A stretch of 49,756 nt of DNA from Alkalicoccobacillus porphyridii (GTDB lineage: Bacteria > Bacillota > Bacilli > Bacillales > Bacillaceae_D). Numbering within the stretch: the stretch's first letter is position 1; each line of letters opens with the position of its first letter. Below the pieces are notes generated by a model. It was not told the origin of the DNA, made no database searches, and saw nothing but the letters and a program-made list of their open reading frames with translations. Location: assembly GCF_007293315.1 (NCBI RefSeq), contig NZ_VLXZ01000019.1, forward strand, positions 1 through 49,756. Direction: 5' to 3'. This document shows positions 16,621 to 25,092 of this stretch, piece by piece. A program made the position numbers and the translations under genes.

Positions 16621-17153
16621 TATTTATTTCCCATATAATTAAACTCAGATATTGGCCAAAAACGAAGGTCCACTTTTCCCACAATTTGATCCTCGCTCAC
16701 CGTTCCAATTCGACGGCTATCTAGACTACTCGGACGATTATCTCCCATAACAAAGACATGGCCATCTGGGACTTCTACTGGATCAAAATTATCTGTAAAT
16801 GTTGCAAATCCTTGCTTGGCTTCCTCTAAATATGGCTCATCAATTGGCTCATCATTTATGTAAAGGACATCGTCTTCCACCTTCACTGTGTCACCAGGCA
16901 AACCAATGACGCGCTTAATATAATCTTCATTAGGGTTGGCATGAAAAACAATTAAGTCATCATGATTCGGCTCACTAAATTGATAATTTATTTTATTTAC
17001 GATAAACAGCTCCCCCTCATGAGCTGTAGGCAACATAGATTCACCTCTTACTTCATAACTCGTAAAAAGGAAGGTTCGAATAATCACTGCCAGTAGTATG
17101 GCAATAACAATGGCTTTAACCCAGCCCAAAAGCTCACGTTTTGTTTTACTCAC
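16620..17153 (-). CDS. Signal peptidase I (SipS type)
   Basis: The 177-residue enzyme cleaves signal peptides of secreted proteins at the outer membrane face. A single N-terminal transmembrane helix (about residues 12-30) precedes the catalytic serine at residue 39 in GESMLPT and the general-base lysine at residue 80 in YIKRVIGLPGD. GDNRPSSLDSR and the FWP end are also family boxes. It is of the Bacillus SipS/T class (about 180 residues). The start is GTG at 17153, with GGAGG 6 bp upstream; the frame extends to 17192 without a site. Which paralogue it is cannot be decided here. Confidence 0.94.
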   Translation of the reverse strand: MSKTKRELLGWVKAIVIAILLAVIIRTFLFTSYEVRGESMLPTAHEGELFIVNKINYQFSEPNHDDLIVFHANPNEDYIKRVIGLPGDTVKVEDDVLYINDEPIDEPYLEEAKQGFATFTDNFDPVEVPDGHVFVMGDNRPSSLDSRRIGTVSEDQIVGKVDLRFWPISEFNYMGNK

Positions 17154-17305
17154 AATGTTCCTCCGCCATTCTTTTTCTTTTAAATTTACCACTTTTATAC
17201 GTTTAGAACAACTAAACAGGGTCAGGATTCTTAGTCAAATGTATCCGTTTTATGACGTTCATTTTTATAAGAACAAATCTTTGAAGAGGCTTTTGCCTTG
17301 GTCTG

Positions 17306-17426
17306 GATGAGTAGGAGCTCATTAGCACCGCTACAGGAGAACCCTAGCACCCGCAAGAACGGCCTCAGCCCTTGAAGTGGAAGTGCGCCACTTCAATGTC
17401 TTCAGACTCGTTCTGTTCTGCAGGAG
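17306..17426 (+). repeat. MITE-like dispersed repeat, copy B, left part
   Basis: From about 17322 (ACCGCTACAGGAGAACCCTA) to GCAGGAG at 17426, the sequence follows copy A with scattered differences. Its left inverted end is not clear. The copy breaks exactly where copy A continues with TCTACGGGTT; the rest resumes at 19142, beyond an inserted transposase element. Confidence 0.8.
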
Positions 17427-17521
17427 CATTCCTGTGGGATTTCTTTTTAGCCTATTTACAGAAAAAAAGCCCTCCGTTAAGATGCAGTTGTACCCACACA
17501 ACACACCAAGGAGGACTTACT

Positions 17522-18788
17522 ATGAATCATAATATCAATGAGCGTTTAGATCAAGTACAAGAAGACACATTGGTGATTGGCATTGATATTGCCAAGCGTA
17601 AGCATTTTGCCTACGCTGCCGATCATCGGGGGCGTGAGCTAGGAAAAGCGTTTCCGTTCCATCAATCCGCCCATGGATTCGATCAACTTTATGACCAAAT
17701 GGAGCAGTTGAAACAGACGCATCAAAAATCGAACATCCTGATTGGTTTTGAGCCGACCGGACATTATTGGATGAATTTAGCGCAGTTTCTTCTCCAACAA
17801 GATATCCCCTTTGTCATGGTCAGTCCGTTGCACGTCAATCGCGCAAAGGAGTTTGAGGATAACCTGCAAACGAAAAATGATAAGAAAGATGCGCGTGTGA
17901 TTGCGAGAATGGTCACGCAGGGGTACTTTCATTCTCCACGCTCTCTAGTTGGCGTAGAAGCTGAACTACGTAATGGCGCAGCCCATCGCGATCGATTAAA
18001 AAAAGAGGGTGCTCGTTTGAAAAATCAGATCATCCGTTGGATAGATCTCTACTTTCCCGAATTACTGGGATCGGCGTATAAAGAAATCGGGAAAACGGTG
18101 ATCTGCATTCTAAAATACCACCCCTTACCAGAGCAGTGGCACCATTTGGATATCGAGGCCTTTCTGTCAAAACTGAAAGAAAAAGAAGCTAGCCGACGTT
18201 CAAGCATTAGCTTCTCAATCCATTGGATTAACAGAGGGAACGATGGTTGCGAACCACGAAATGGAGTGGATCATCGGTCAGTATGAACAAATTGAAACGG
18301 CATTAGAAGAAATATCCGTAAAAATGCGAGAGCTCGCTCAAGAAATCGAGGCGTACCAGCACTTAATCTCGATTCCTAGCATAAGCGAAGAGACAGTCTG
18401 CGATCTACTGGCTGAAACAGGTCCCCTCACGTCTTATAGTCATCCACGCCAACTCATAAAATTAGCGGGATTGACGTTACGTGAGAACTCTTCTGGCCAA
18501 CATCAAGGACGAAAGAGCCTCTCTAAACGAGGAAGGCGTGGCTTACGTGCACTCCTCTTTCGAGCGGTTTTCCCGCTTATCAGGAATAACCAAGTCTTCT
18601 CAGATCTCTATACGTACTACATTTCGAGAAGTGAAAATCCGCTTAAAAAGAAGGAAGCTATGGTTGTTCTCTGCAGTAAGCTATTGAAGATCTTTTGGGG
18701 GGTAAGTCACCACAAGGTGGCGTTTGACGCGGAACGAATGAGGAATGATTGCCGTCCTCTTCAAGCAAAATCCCCCCTCGCTTCATAA
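17522..18788 (+). pseudogene. IS110-family transposase, frameshifted
   Basis: The ATG at 17522 has AGGAGG about 8 bp upstream. The N-terminal half is a RuvC-like DEDD domain: GIDIAKRKHFAYAAD, then IGFEPTGHYW, then KNDKKDARVIARM. The C-terminal half, in the next frame, holds the Tnp/Tnp2 part: SIPSISEETVCDLLAETGP, then RQLIKLAGLTLRENSSG with the candidate catalytic serine, then SKRGRRGLRALLFRA. The first frame stops at 18286; the second is open through 18788. One extra base near 18165-18200 (AGCCGACGTT) explains the switch. The shift is +1, not the usual -1 programmed type, so I call it a mutation or sequencing error. Joined length is about 420 residues. Confidence 0.85.
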
Positions 18789-18789
18789 G

Positions 18790-19070
18790 GAAGTTAAAAA
18801 AATGGTGACGTAGAGAATCGGTTAGTAACGAAGACTTTCGACCTTGAGTCCATGCAGGAGCATAAAACCGACTCTGCCTTATGAAGAGACCCAACGAAGG
18901 AACGTGAGCGCACGACGCTAAGAGACATGGGAGGGTGCGTCCTCATAAGAAGAGCAGAGCCAGATCAAGCACCACATAGCGAGTCATGACTGGATGAAAT
19001 ACCCTTATCTATTAGCGAAGCGTCTGCGCCACTTCCTTTAATACACATTAATGGGATGAATAACATGAAT
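18790..19070 (+). ncRNA. Candidate IS1111-type bridge RNA region
   Basis: Noncoding DNA after the transposase has strong secondary-structure potential. CTCTGC plus CTTATGA (18872-18884) can pair with TCATAAG and GCAGAG (18943-18959), enclosing smaller hairpins such as AGCG-CACGA-CGCT. In IS1111-group elements the bridge RNA that specifies donor and target DNA is encoded in this position. The boundaries and the guide loops are not established here. Confidence 0.45.
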
Positions 19071-19141
19071 GGACATAGTCAAAAAATATTTTTCTCTTAC
19101 CACATCTGCCTCAAACCATTGATAGATTAACTTTTCCGGAG

Positions 19142-19228
19142 GGAGTCTACGGGGTCACATCCGCTAACGTTCTGAATTAAACAACTGAAGAACGTTCGCA
19201 GTCTTATAAAGATCGTTTTTCAGTGACC
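19142..19228 (+). repeat. MITE-like dispersed repeat, copy B, right part
   Basis: GGAGTCTACGGGG, then TCCGCTAACGTTCTGA and TTTTTCAGTGACC, follow the right third of copies A and D. Together with 17306-17426 it makes one interrupted copy. Confidence 0.82.
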
Positions 19229-19425
19229 TCTTCCTCTTCCCGCAGGTGTCGGCCCTCCTATTTTGTCCGCGTATTTTAGGGTGGCATCGATATAAGTATT
19301 TATAAAATAATAAGGACTACATCCGGAGTGCGTGCTGCCGGAATTCTAATGTTGATTTTATGTATAAAAAATTACTCTAATATAATCGGAATTTATATGA
19401 GGAGTATGAATTATTCAATGTCTTT
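19229..19425. other. Intergenic stretch, nothing assigned
   Basis: The first 40 bp (CTTCCCGCAGGTGTCGGCCC...) look like the flank of repeat copy A's right side. The rest is AT-rich with no supported gene. Confidence 0.4.
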
Positions 19426-19623
19426 CTAGTTCTTGAGATTATAATAAACTTGTTTAATGTAAAATTTAATGATGTAGTATACAGCCCTTATAATTATCAC
19501 TACAAATGCTAATAAACTTAACGTCATCAAAAAAGCACCAATAGCAGTTTGCAGGACATTATTCAAGATAAAGGTCGCAGCCGCAAAAACAAGAGCTAAA
19601 ATCAAAAACGTTTTTTTATTCAT
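19426..19623 (-). CDS. Small two-helix membrane protein
   Basis: This 65-residue protein has an AGAGAGG-like site upstream of MNKKTFLILAL. Two hydrophobic helices (about residues 4-22 and 28-50) are followed by a basic, tyrosine-rich tail. I do not recognise the family. It sits in a repeat-rich intergenic region, so it is only moderately supported. Confidence 0.5.
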   Translation of the reverse strand: MNKKTFLILALVFAAATFILNNVLQTAIGAFLMTLSLLAFVVIIIRAVYYIIKFYIKQVYYNLKN

Positions 19624-19867
19624 CCTAAGACCTCTCTTATTGTTTTTTTAATAACACAAAATCTATTCTAAGGCCGATATTTGTTTGATGTGGAATTTTA
19701 AATGCATTCCTATTTAATTAAGCGTACATCTTATGTCATATGCTAAATCGAAAAAAAACAAAGATTATGTCGTGAACTTAGCTAACCTAAGTTTATCATA
19801 TACTACATGCCTACCACCCACCCAGCGGACGAAAATGGTGGGCTGACACCTGCGGGATGTAAAAATT
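19624..19867. other. Intergenic stretch, nothing assigned
   Basis: AT-rich sequence with no supported gene. From about 19822 a GC-richer segment (GGACGAAAATGGTGGGC) leads into the E2 element. Confidence 0.4.
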
Positions 19868-19943
19868 CATTGAGATAAGATGGCGAAGCCAGATTAGCTC
19901 AATACCTTCCCGCGGTAAGCATGCCCCCATTTTCGGGAGCGGA
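19868..19943 (+). repeat. Dispersed element E2, solitary copy
   Basis: ATTGAGATAAGATGGCGAAG, CCAGATTAGCTCA and CCCGCGGTAAGC...TTTCGGGAGC match the segment next to repeat copy D (34975-35053), but no MITE-like copy adjoins it. This shows E2 is a separate unit of about 75-90 bp. Confidence 0.7.
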
Positions 19944-20043
19944 GGTGAAAAACCGATGCTCAAATACCCTCCAATTCCTCCATGTACTTATACAAGCAAA
20001 GTGTATTTTTGGAGCAACATCCTTCCTCGTTCATTTTTATACA

Positions 20044-20088
20044 ATAAAAAGCTGACAACTGTATGGATCTCTCCAACATTGTCAGCTT
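20044..20088 (-). terminator. Terminator of prkA
   Basis: AAGCTGACAA and TTGTCAGCTT form a perfect 10-bp stem with a 20-base loop, followed on the minus strand by TTTATTG. Confidence 0.75.
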
Positions 20089-20168
20089 CTCCATTAATTA
20101 TAATTCATATGGCTAAACCACTTCACATGTCTTAGTGTTTGGCTCCATTTAAAGATTTATAAGCTGGC

Positions 20169-22064
20169 CTAACGATTCAGCAAACTTCCTACGTAACGAA
20201 GCAGTTCATTAGCTGATGTTGAGTTGTATCCATGCTCATCAATTAGTCGTGCTATGACTTCGTTTACCTTTTTAAGCTGGGATTCATCAGGCGTCTTAAC
20301 AGATGTTGTGATTTTGACAATATCCTTTAGATCAGCAAATAGCTTCTTCTGGATTGCTTCTCTTAGGCGCTCATGTGAATTATAATCAAACTTCTTGCCC
20401 TTTCTGGCGTACGCTGAAATTCGAATGAGGATTTCTTCTCTAAATGCTTTTTTCGCATTTTCAGAAATGCCAATTTGTTCTTCAATGGAACGCATAAGCT
20501 TTTCATCTGGAGTCATTTCTTCACCCGTTAATGGATCACGCAGCTTATTTTTATTGCAATAGGCTTCAACATTATCCAGATAATTATCCATCAATGTTTT
20601 GGCAGACTCATCGTAGGAATAGACAAAGGCCTTTTGTACTTCCTTCTTAGCTATTGTGTCGTACTCCTTACGAGCAGTAGAGATGAAATCCATGTACCTC
20701 TCTCGTTCTTCCTTTGAAATGGAAGCATGCTGATCCAATCCCTCTTTAATCGAGCGAAGCACATCCAAAGCATTGATTGACGTTAACTGCTTACGAATAA
20801 TAGCAGAGGAAATGCGGTTGATGACATAACGTGGATCTATTCCTCCCATGCCTTCATCCGTATGCTCATTCTTGAGCTCTACTAAATCCTGAGAGTTAAA
20901 GCCTTCTACACTTTCGCCATCATATAATCTTAATTTCTTAATAAGATCCACACCAGATTTTGTGGTTTCTTTTAGTCTCGTTAAGATGGTGAAAATGGCA
21001 GCTACTTTTAACGCATGTGGGGCGATGTGTACATGAGCTAGATCACTATCATCAATCATTTTCTTGTAGATACGTTCTTCTTCACTTACCTTTAGGTTAT
21101 ATGGAATTTTCATCACAATAATTCTTGAATGAAGGGCTTCGTTTTTCTTGTTTGAAATAAAGGTTTTGTATTCTGATTCGTTTGTGTGCGCCACGATTAG
21201 TTCATCAGCTGAAATTAAGGCGAACCTTCCAGCTTTAAAATTTCCTTCCTGTGTCAATGAAAGCAAATGCCAGAGAAATTTCTCATCACACTTTAGCATC
21301 TCCTGAAACTCCATCATGCCTCGATTAGCTTTATTTAGCTCTCCATCAAAGCGATAGGCACGTGGATCAGATTCAGAGCCATATTCAGCAATTGTTGAGA
21401 AATCGATGCTTCCGGTTAAATCAGCAATGTCCTGTGATTTTGGATCAGATGGGCTGAATGTACCAATTCCTGTCCGTTTGTCCTCAGAGAAGAAAATTCG
21501 TTCAACCTGCACATCTTCAATCCGTCCACCATAATCCTCTTGAAGCCTCATCATATTTAGGGGAGAGAGATGACCTTCAATCTTAATCCCATACTCCTCT
21601 TGAAAATCAGCTCGCAAATGCTGTGGAATGAGATGGAGAGGATCCTCATGCATAGGGCACCCTTTTATGGCATAGACTGCTCCCCGATCTGTTCGGGAGT
21701 ATTGCTCTAATCCCCTTTTTAGCATCGTGACTAGCGTTGATTTCCCTCCACTGACTGGTCCCATTAATAGCAAAATCCGTTTGCGGACATCCAATCGTTT
21801 TGCTGCAGAGTGAAAATACTCTTCGACCAGCTGTTCGATGGATTCTTCTAAACCGTAGATCTGCTCTTTAAAAAACGAAAATGTCTTTTTTCCGTCTTTC
21901 TCCTCGACTCCAGCATCATTGATCATATTGTATACCCTGGAATGAGCGGTTTGTGTCACATATGGTTTTTCTTTAATAAGCTCCAAGTATTCCTCAAATG
22001 TGCCTTCCCACCGTAACCGTTCTTCTTCTTCTCGATAACGCTCAATCTTTTTAAGTATACTCAC
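20169..22064 (-). CDS. prkA: PrkA, AAA+ serine protein kinase / ATP-dependent protease
   Basis: This 631-residue protein matches B. subtilis PrkA throughout, from SILKKIERYREEEERLRWEGTF onward. An AAA+ module has Walker A GPVSGGKST near residue 103. The C-terminal third corresponds to the PrkA kinase-like domain. PrkA acts in the mother cell during sporulation and has been described as a kinase and, more recently, as an ATP-dependent protease; it is normally partnered with YhbH. The start is a GTG at 22064 with GGAGGGG 4-5 bp upstream. It stands alone here, divergent from the penicillin-binding protein, with yhbH 8 kb downstream on the same strand. Confidence 0.97.
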   Translation of the reverse strand: MSILKKIERYREEEERLRWEGTFEEYLELIKEKPYVTQTAHSRVYNMINDAGVEEKDGKKTFSFFKEQIYGLEESIEQLVEEYFHSAAKRLDVRKRILLLMGPVSGGKSTLVTMLKRGLEQYSRTDRGAVYAIKGCPMHEDPLHLIPQHLRADFQEEYGIKIEGHLSPLNMMRLQEDYGGRIEDVQVERIFFSEDKRTGIGTFSPSDPKSQDIADLTGSIDFSTIAEYGSESDPRAYRFDGELNKANRGMMEFQEMLKCDEKFLWHLLSLTQEGNFKAGRFALISADELIVAHTNESEYKTFISNKKNEALHSRIIVMKIPYNLKVSEEERIYKKMIDDSDLAHVHIAPHALKVAAIFTILTRLKETTKSGVDLIKKLRLYDGESVEGFNSQDLVELKNEHTDEGMGGIDPRYVINRISSAIIRKQLTSINALDVLRSIKEGLDQHASISKEERERYMDFISTARKEYDTIAKKEVQKAFVYSYDESAKTLMDNYLDNVEAYCNKNKLRDPLTGEEMTPDEKLMRSIEEQIGISENAKKAFREEILIRISAYARKGKKFDYNSHERLREAIQKKLFADLKDIVKITTSVKTPDESQLKKVNEVIARLIDEHGYNSTSANELLRYVGSLLNR

Positions 22065-22257
22065 AATACCCCTCCATCCTCGTCATTCGAGATTAGTTCA
22101 TACTATGCCAGCGAACCATCGAACATGCCTTTTTATTAGGTCTGAAGTAAATCCCATCCCCCTAATAAAGTCGCGGATAAATAGATTGACTAACTGTCAA
22201 TTTCAGCATTTTGATGGTATACTTTAGGAAAATATTTTCGCAGAAAGTGAGATTAGT

Positions 22258-24144
22258 ATGAGACAAAGTACAGGCTGGCTGCTTATCATCCTACTCTGCA
22301 CATCCTTTTTCCTACTTTTAACAAGAGTTGGTGCTGAAGTAAGTGATGTCGAGTCATTGTCAGAGGCTTTTGACCAAAATATAGAATTAGATGAGTTATT
22401 TCTGTCCTCTAATAGCTATATTCTCGACTCAGAGGGCCGGTTAATTTCTGAAGTATATAAAGATACAAACCGGATTTATAAAACATTTGACCAGATCCCT
22501 CAGCTATTTAAAGATGCCTTTGTTGCTACAGAGGATCGCCGTTTTTATGAGCATGAGGGCTATGATACAGCAGGTATTGCTAGGGCTTTTGTTGCAAATG
22601 CTCAAAGCAGTGAGCTAGAGCAGGGTGGAAGTACAATCACTCAGCAATTGGTCCGTAACATTTACCTAAGTCATGACCGCTCCTATCAACGTAAACTAAG
22701 TGAGATCCTCTATTCACGTGAGCTCGAAAAACGTTATACGAAAGATAATATTCTTGAGCTCTATTTAAATTCCATTTTTTTTGGTCACCAAGCTTACGGA
22801 GTTGAAGCGGCAAGTCAGTATTATTTTAGTAAATCCAGTGCAGACCTATCACTTGCTCAGGTTGCTTTTTTGACAGCTGTTCCTAATAATCCGAGCTTTT
22901 TTGATCCCGTTGAACACCAAGAACGGACCGAGGATCGTAAAGGTTGGGTTCTAAAAAAGATGCTTGAAGAGAATTACATTTCTGAGGATGAGTATATCGA
23001 AGCATCTGAGGAAGACATTCATTTAGCGATTCAAACACGTACTGATATGTTTCCTGATTATGTGACTTATATTAGAGATGAATTTAGAGACCTTGTTGCG
23101 GAGAAGGATGGGTTTAATGTCTCTTTAGAGAATGCAACAACACCTGAAGCAAAAGATGCCATCAAGGAAGAACTGGACACACACATCCAAAAGTTATTTG
23201 ATGAAGGTATTGCCATACATACTGCTCTTAGGCCATTAATGCAAAAGCAGGCTGTGCAATCGGTCATATCGAATATACCAGATGAGTCCATTCAAGGCTC
23301 GCTTGCAGTCATTGATAATGAAACAAATCGCTTGATTGCAATAACAGGTGGAAAAGGATATGAGAAATTTAATTTTCACAGAGGATATCAGGACTTTAGG
23401 CAGCCCGGTTCTTCTATAAAACCGTTGCTTGCTTTTGCTCCTTATATTGAGGAGACCGGGGCCGGTCCATCCTCAATGGTCGATGCGAGCAATAAGTGCT
23501 ATGACCGACCAGGGCAGGAAGAGTATTGCCCTCCTAACTACGACGGAAAAGAAGCCGGTAACATTACATTAAACAGTGCACTCGCCCATTCATATAACAC
23601 AGCCGCAGTAAACCTGTTTAATCGCACAGGAATTGACACTGCATTTTCGTATCTTGAACCTTTTCATTTTAAAAAGGTGGGAGGCGCCAATGACAGAGTG
23701 CTTCCTTCTGCATTGGGTGGTTTGCATGAAGGTGTCTCACCTTTAGAATTAACTAGAGCCTATACAACGTTTGCGCATGACGGGGCCTACGCACCAGCTT
23801 ATGGCATTACAGAAGTAAAGGATGGTGCCGGAAACGTGCTCTATGAGTGGGAAACATCTGAAACTCAAGTTTGGAGTAAAGCAACAAATGACAAGATGAG
23901 ACAGCTATTAAACGGTGTTATTAAAAACGGAACCGGTCGCTCTGTAAAAGTCTCCGCCCCTTATGTTGGAGGCAAAACTGGAACCACTAACAACTACCAC
24001 GAAATCTGGTTTGTTGGTCTAACCGATCAATACACAGCCGGAATTATGATCGGGCGAGATCAAACCCAAAGTGGACCAAAAAGCATTGAATCCTTTGCTA
24101 AATCCAATCCACACCAAAAAATATTTAATGAAATTATGAAATAA
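22258..24144 (+). CDS. Class A penicillin-binding protein, PbpD/PBP4-like
   Basis: The 628-residue bifunctional enzyme polymerises and cross-links peptidoglycan. An N-terminal signal anchor (residues 5-25) is followed by a GT51 glycosyltransferase domain (ATEDRRFYEHEG near 97, then GGSTITQQLVRNIYLS and ELYLNSIFFG). The transpeptidase domain has the serine motif SSIK in RQPGSSIKPLLAF near residue 385, SYN in AHSYNTAAVN near 444, and GGKTGTT near 575. The size is close to B. subtilis PBP4 (PbpD, 624 residues), and no long C-terminal extension is present. The promoter region is shared divergently with prkA. It ends at a perfect terminator. Confidence 0.95.
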   Translation: MRQSTGWLLIILLCTSFFLLLTRVGAEVSDVESLSEAFDQNIELDELFLSSNSYILDSEGRLISEVYKDTNRIYKTFDQIPQLFKDAFVATEDRRFYEHEGYDTAGIARAFVANAQSSELEQGGSTITQQLVRNIYLSHDRSYQRKLSEILYSRELEKRYTKDNILELYLNSIFFGHQAYGVEAASQYYFSKSSADLSLAQVAFLTAVPNNPSFFDPVEHQERTEDRKGWVLKKMLEENYISEDEYIEASEEDIHLAIQTRTDMFPDYVTYIRDEFRDLVAEKDGFNVSLENATTPEAKDAIKEELDTHIQKLFDEGIAIHTALRPLMQKQAVQSVISNIPDESIQGSLAVIDNETNRLIAITGGKGYEKFNFHRGYQDFRQPGSSIKPLLAFAPYIEETGAGPSSMVDASNKCYDRPGQEEYCPPNYDGKEAGNITLNSALAHSYNTAAVNLFNRTGIDTAFSYLEPFHFKKVGGANDRVLPSALGGLHEGVSPLELTRAYTTFAHDGAYAPAYGITEVKDGAGNVLYEWETSETQVWSKATNDKMRQLLNGVIKNGTGRSVKVSAPYVGGKTGTTNNYHEIWFVGLTDQYTAGIMIGRDQTQSGPKSIESFAKSNPHQKIFNEIMK

Positions 24145-24171
24145 AAAAAGATCCCGCGGGATCTTTTTTTA
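24144..24171 (+). terminator. Terminator of the penicillin-binding protein gene
   Basis: GATCCCGCGGGATC is a perfect palindrome flanked by A7 and T8. It is symmetric and can also stop minus-strand transcription of the 29-residue gene that follows. Confidence 0.92.
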
Positions 24172-24258
24172 TTTCTTATGAGGATTACTGTCGTATCCTG
24201 CTGCAAAGATAGCAACAAGAAACACAACACATACTCCCAGTATCAAAGCTGTACCCAT
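24169..24258 (-). CDS. 29-residue single-helix membrane peptide
   Basis: This short gene starts at an ATG at 24258, with GGAGG 7 bp upstream, and reads MGTALILGVCVVFLVAIFAA before a polar tail ending SNPHKK. It has one transmembrane helix and a basic end. Its stop overlaps the T-tract of the symmetric terminator, which would end its transcript. Such tiny hydrophobic proteins are common in Bacillus and some act in sporulation, but no function can be named. Confidence 0.6.
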   Translation of the reverse strand: MGTALILGVCVVFLVAIFAAGYDSNPHKK

Positions 24259-24473
24259 ACGATTTGCCTCCTTGAATGAATCCAACTGTCCTTGCACCAT
24301 TATACTGGATTAAAGGAGCGTTGAAAAGGCTTACCCTGGATAAGTTAACATCCTATAGCAACAGACTAATAAACTAGTACCTAAGAAAGTAGTACTTGCC
24401 TATTCCTGCCAGCATCTATACAATGAACTCTATACAGCTAGAACATTTATACGTTAAGAACAGGAGCTTACAG

Positions 24474-25031
24474 ATGTCGAACCGTTATTTAACTGGTCAC
24501 TTTCCATTAATCGCTATTATCTTATTTAGTCTATCTCTTTCTTTTTACGGTCAAGGATTTATGCTGACTCAACTCGAAAACCTTGGTGTATACGAGGGGA
24601 TGCTGGAATTCTTTACGGAGAGCGGCATTAAGTTAGCCATACTATTTATATTCTTATTACTTTTCTTCATGGTCTTCTCTGCCCTCAAATTAATCGCTGA
24701 CACCACCATTCAACTATCGATGCTGTTTTTCTCAAAAGATGAAGATGGATCCGAGCTAAACAAAGTCCGCGCAGGATCATGGATTTTCTTAGGTGCTAGC
24801 TTGCTCTCATTATTATTAATGCAAGAGATTTTCTTTATAGGTGTCTTATTTGTTGCAGCTTGTCTGGTATATTTTATGTTCTTTATTTATAAAATCTATG
24901 ATTCTCTTTCCATCCTTGGCTTGATTGGATTTATATTTTTCCATGTAGTATTCTGGGGGGCTTTTGTCCTTGCAGTTGGCTACACCAGTCTTCGTCTTTA
25001 CAATAGTTTTATTCAGAGCTTACCTTTTTAA
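24474..25031 (+). CDS. YufK-like (DUF5366) membrane protein
   Basis: The 185-residue protein has five or six hydrophobic segments. Its opening, RYLTGHFPLIAIILFSLSL, and the motif ALKLIADTTIQLSMLFFSKD near residue 78 recall B. subtilis YufK; the family call is from memory of that pattern. The frame is open from 24396, but AGGAGC lies 6 bp before the ATG at 24474, so the shorter start is used. Function is unknown. It is followed by a terminator and then the 25-kb phased repeat array, so it faces trmL tail to tail. Confidence 0.75.
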   Translation: MSNRYLTGHFPLIAIILFSLSLSFYGQGFMLTQLENLGVYEGMLEFFTESGIKLAILFIFLLLFFMVFSALKLIADTTIQLSMLFFSKDEDGSELNKVRAGSWIFLGASLLSLLLMQEIFFIGVLFVAACLVYFMFFIYKIYDSLSILGLIGFIFFHVVFWGAFVLAVGYTSLRLYNSFIQSLPF

Positions 25032-25046
25032 AGGCATACTTACTAA

Positions 25047-25090
25047 AGAAACCCCTTATCACCTTTTCTAACGTGATAAGGGGTTCTTTT
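25047..25090 (+). terminator. Terminator between the YufK-like gene and the repeat array
   Basis: AACCCCTTATCAC pairs with GTGATAAGGGGTT (13 bp), followed by CTTTTCTCTT. Confidence 0.88.
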
Positions 25091-25092
25091 CT

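Larger units (their letters stand above)
17427..19141 (+). mobile_element. IS110/IS1111-type insertion sequence inside dispersed repeat copy B
   Basis: A segment of about 1.7 kb separates the two halves of a dispersed repeat. GGAG flanks both junctions (17423-17426 and 19142-19145). It carries one IS110-family transposase, now frameshifted, with about 95 bp upstream and 350 bp of noncoding sequence downstream. No long terminal inverted repeats are visible, as expected for IS110-family elements. The long 3' noncoding end is the IS1111 arrangement, in which the bridge RNA lies after the transposase. Exact ends are inferred from the split repeat and could be off by tens of bases. Confidence 0.7.

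Noticed and set aside
17522-18788. Programmed ribosomal frameshifting in the transposase
   Set aside because: The needed shift is +1. No slippery heptamer with a pseudoknot is seen and IS110-family transposases are normally one frame.
18658-18894. Minus-strand frame of 78 codons in the IS
   Set aside because: It lies opposite the end of the transposase and the noncoding end, and has no ribosome site.
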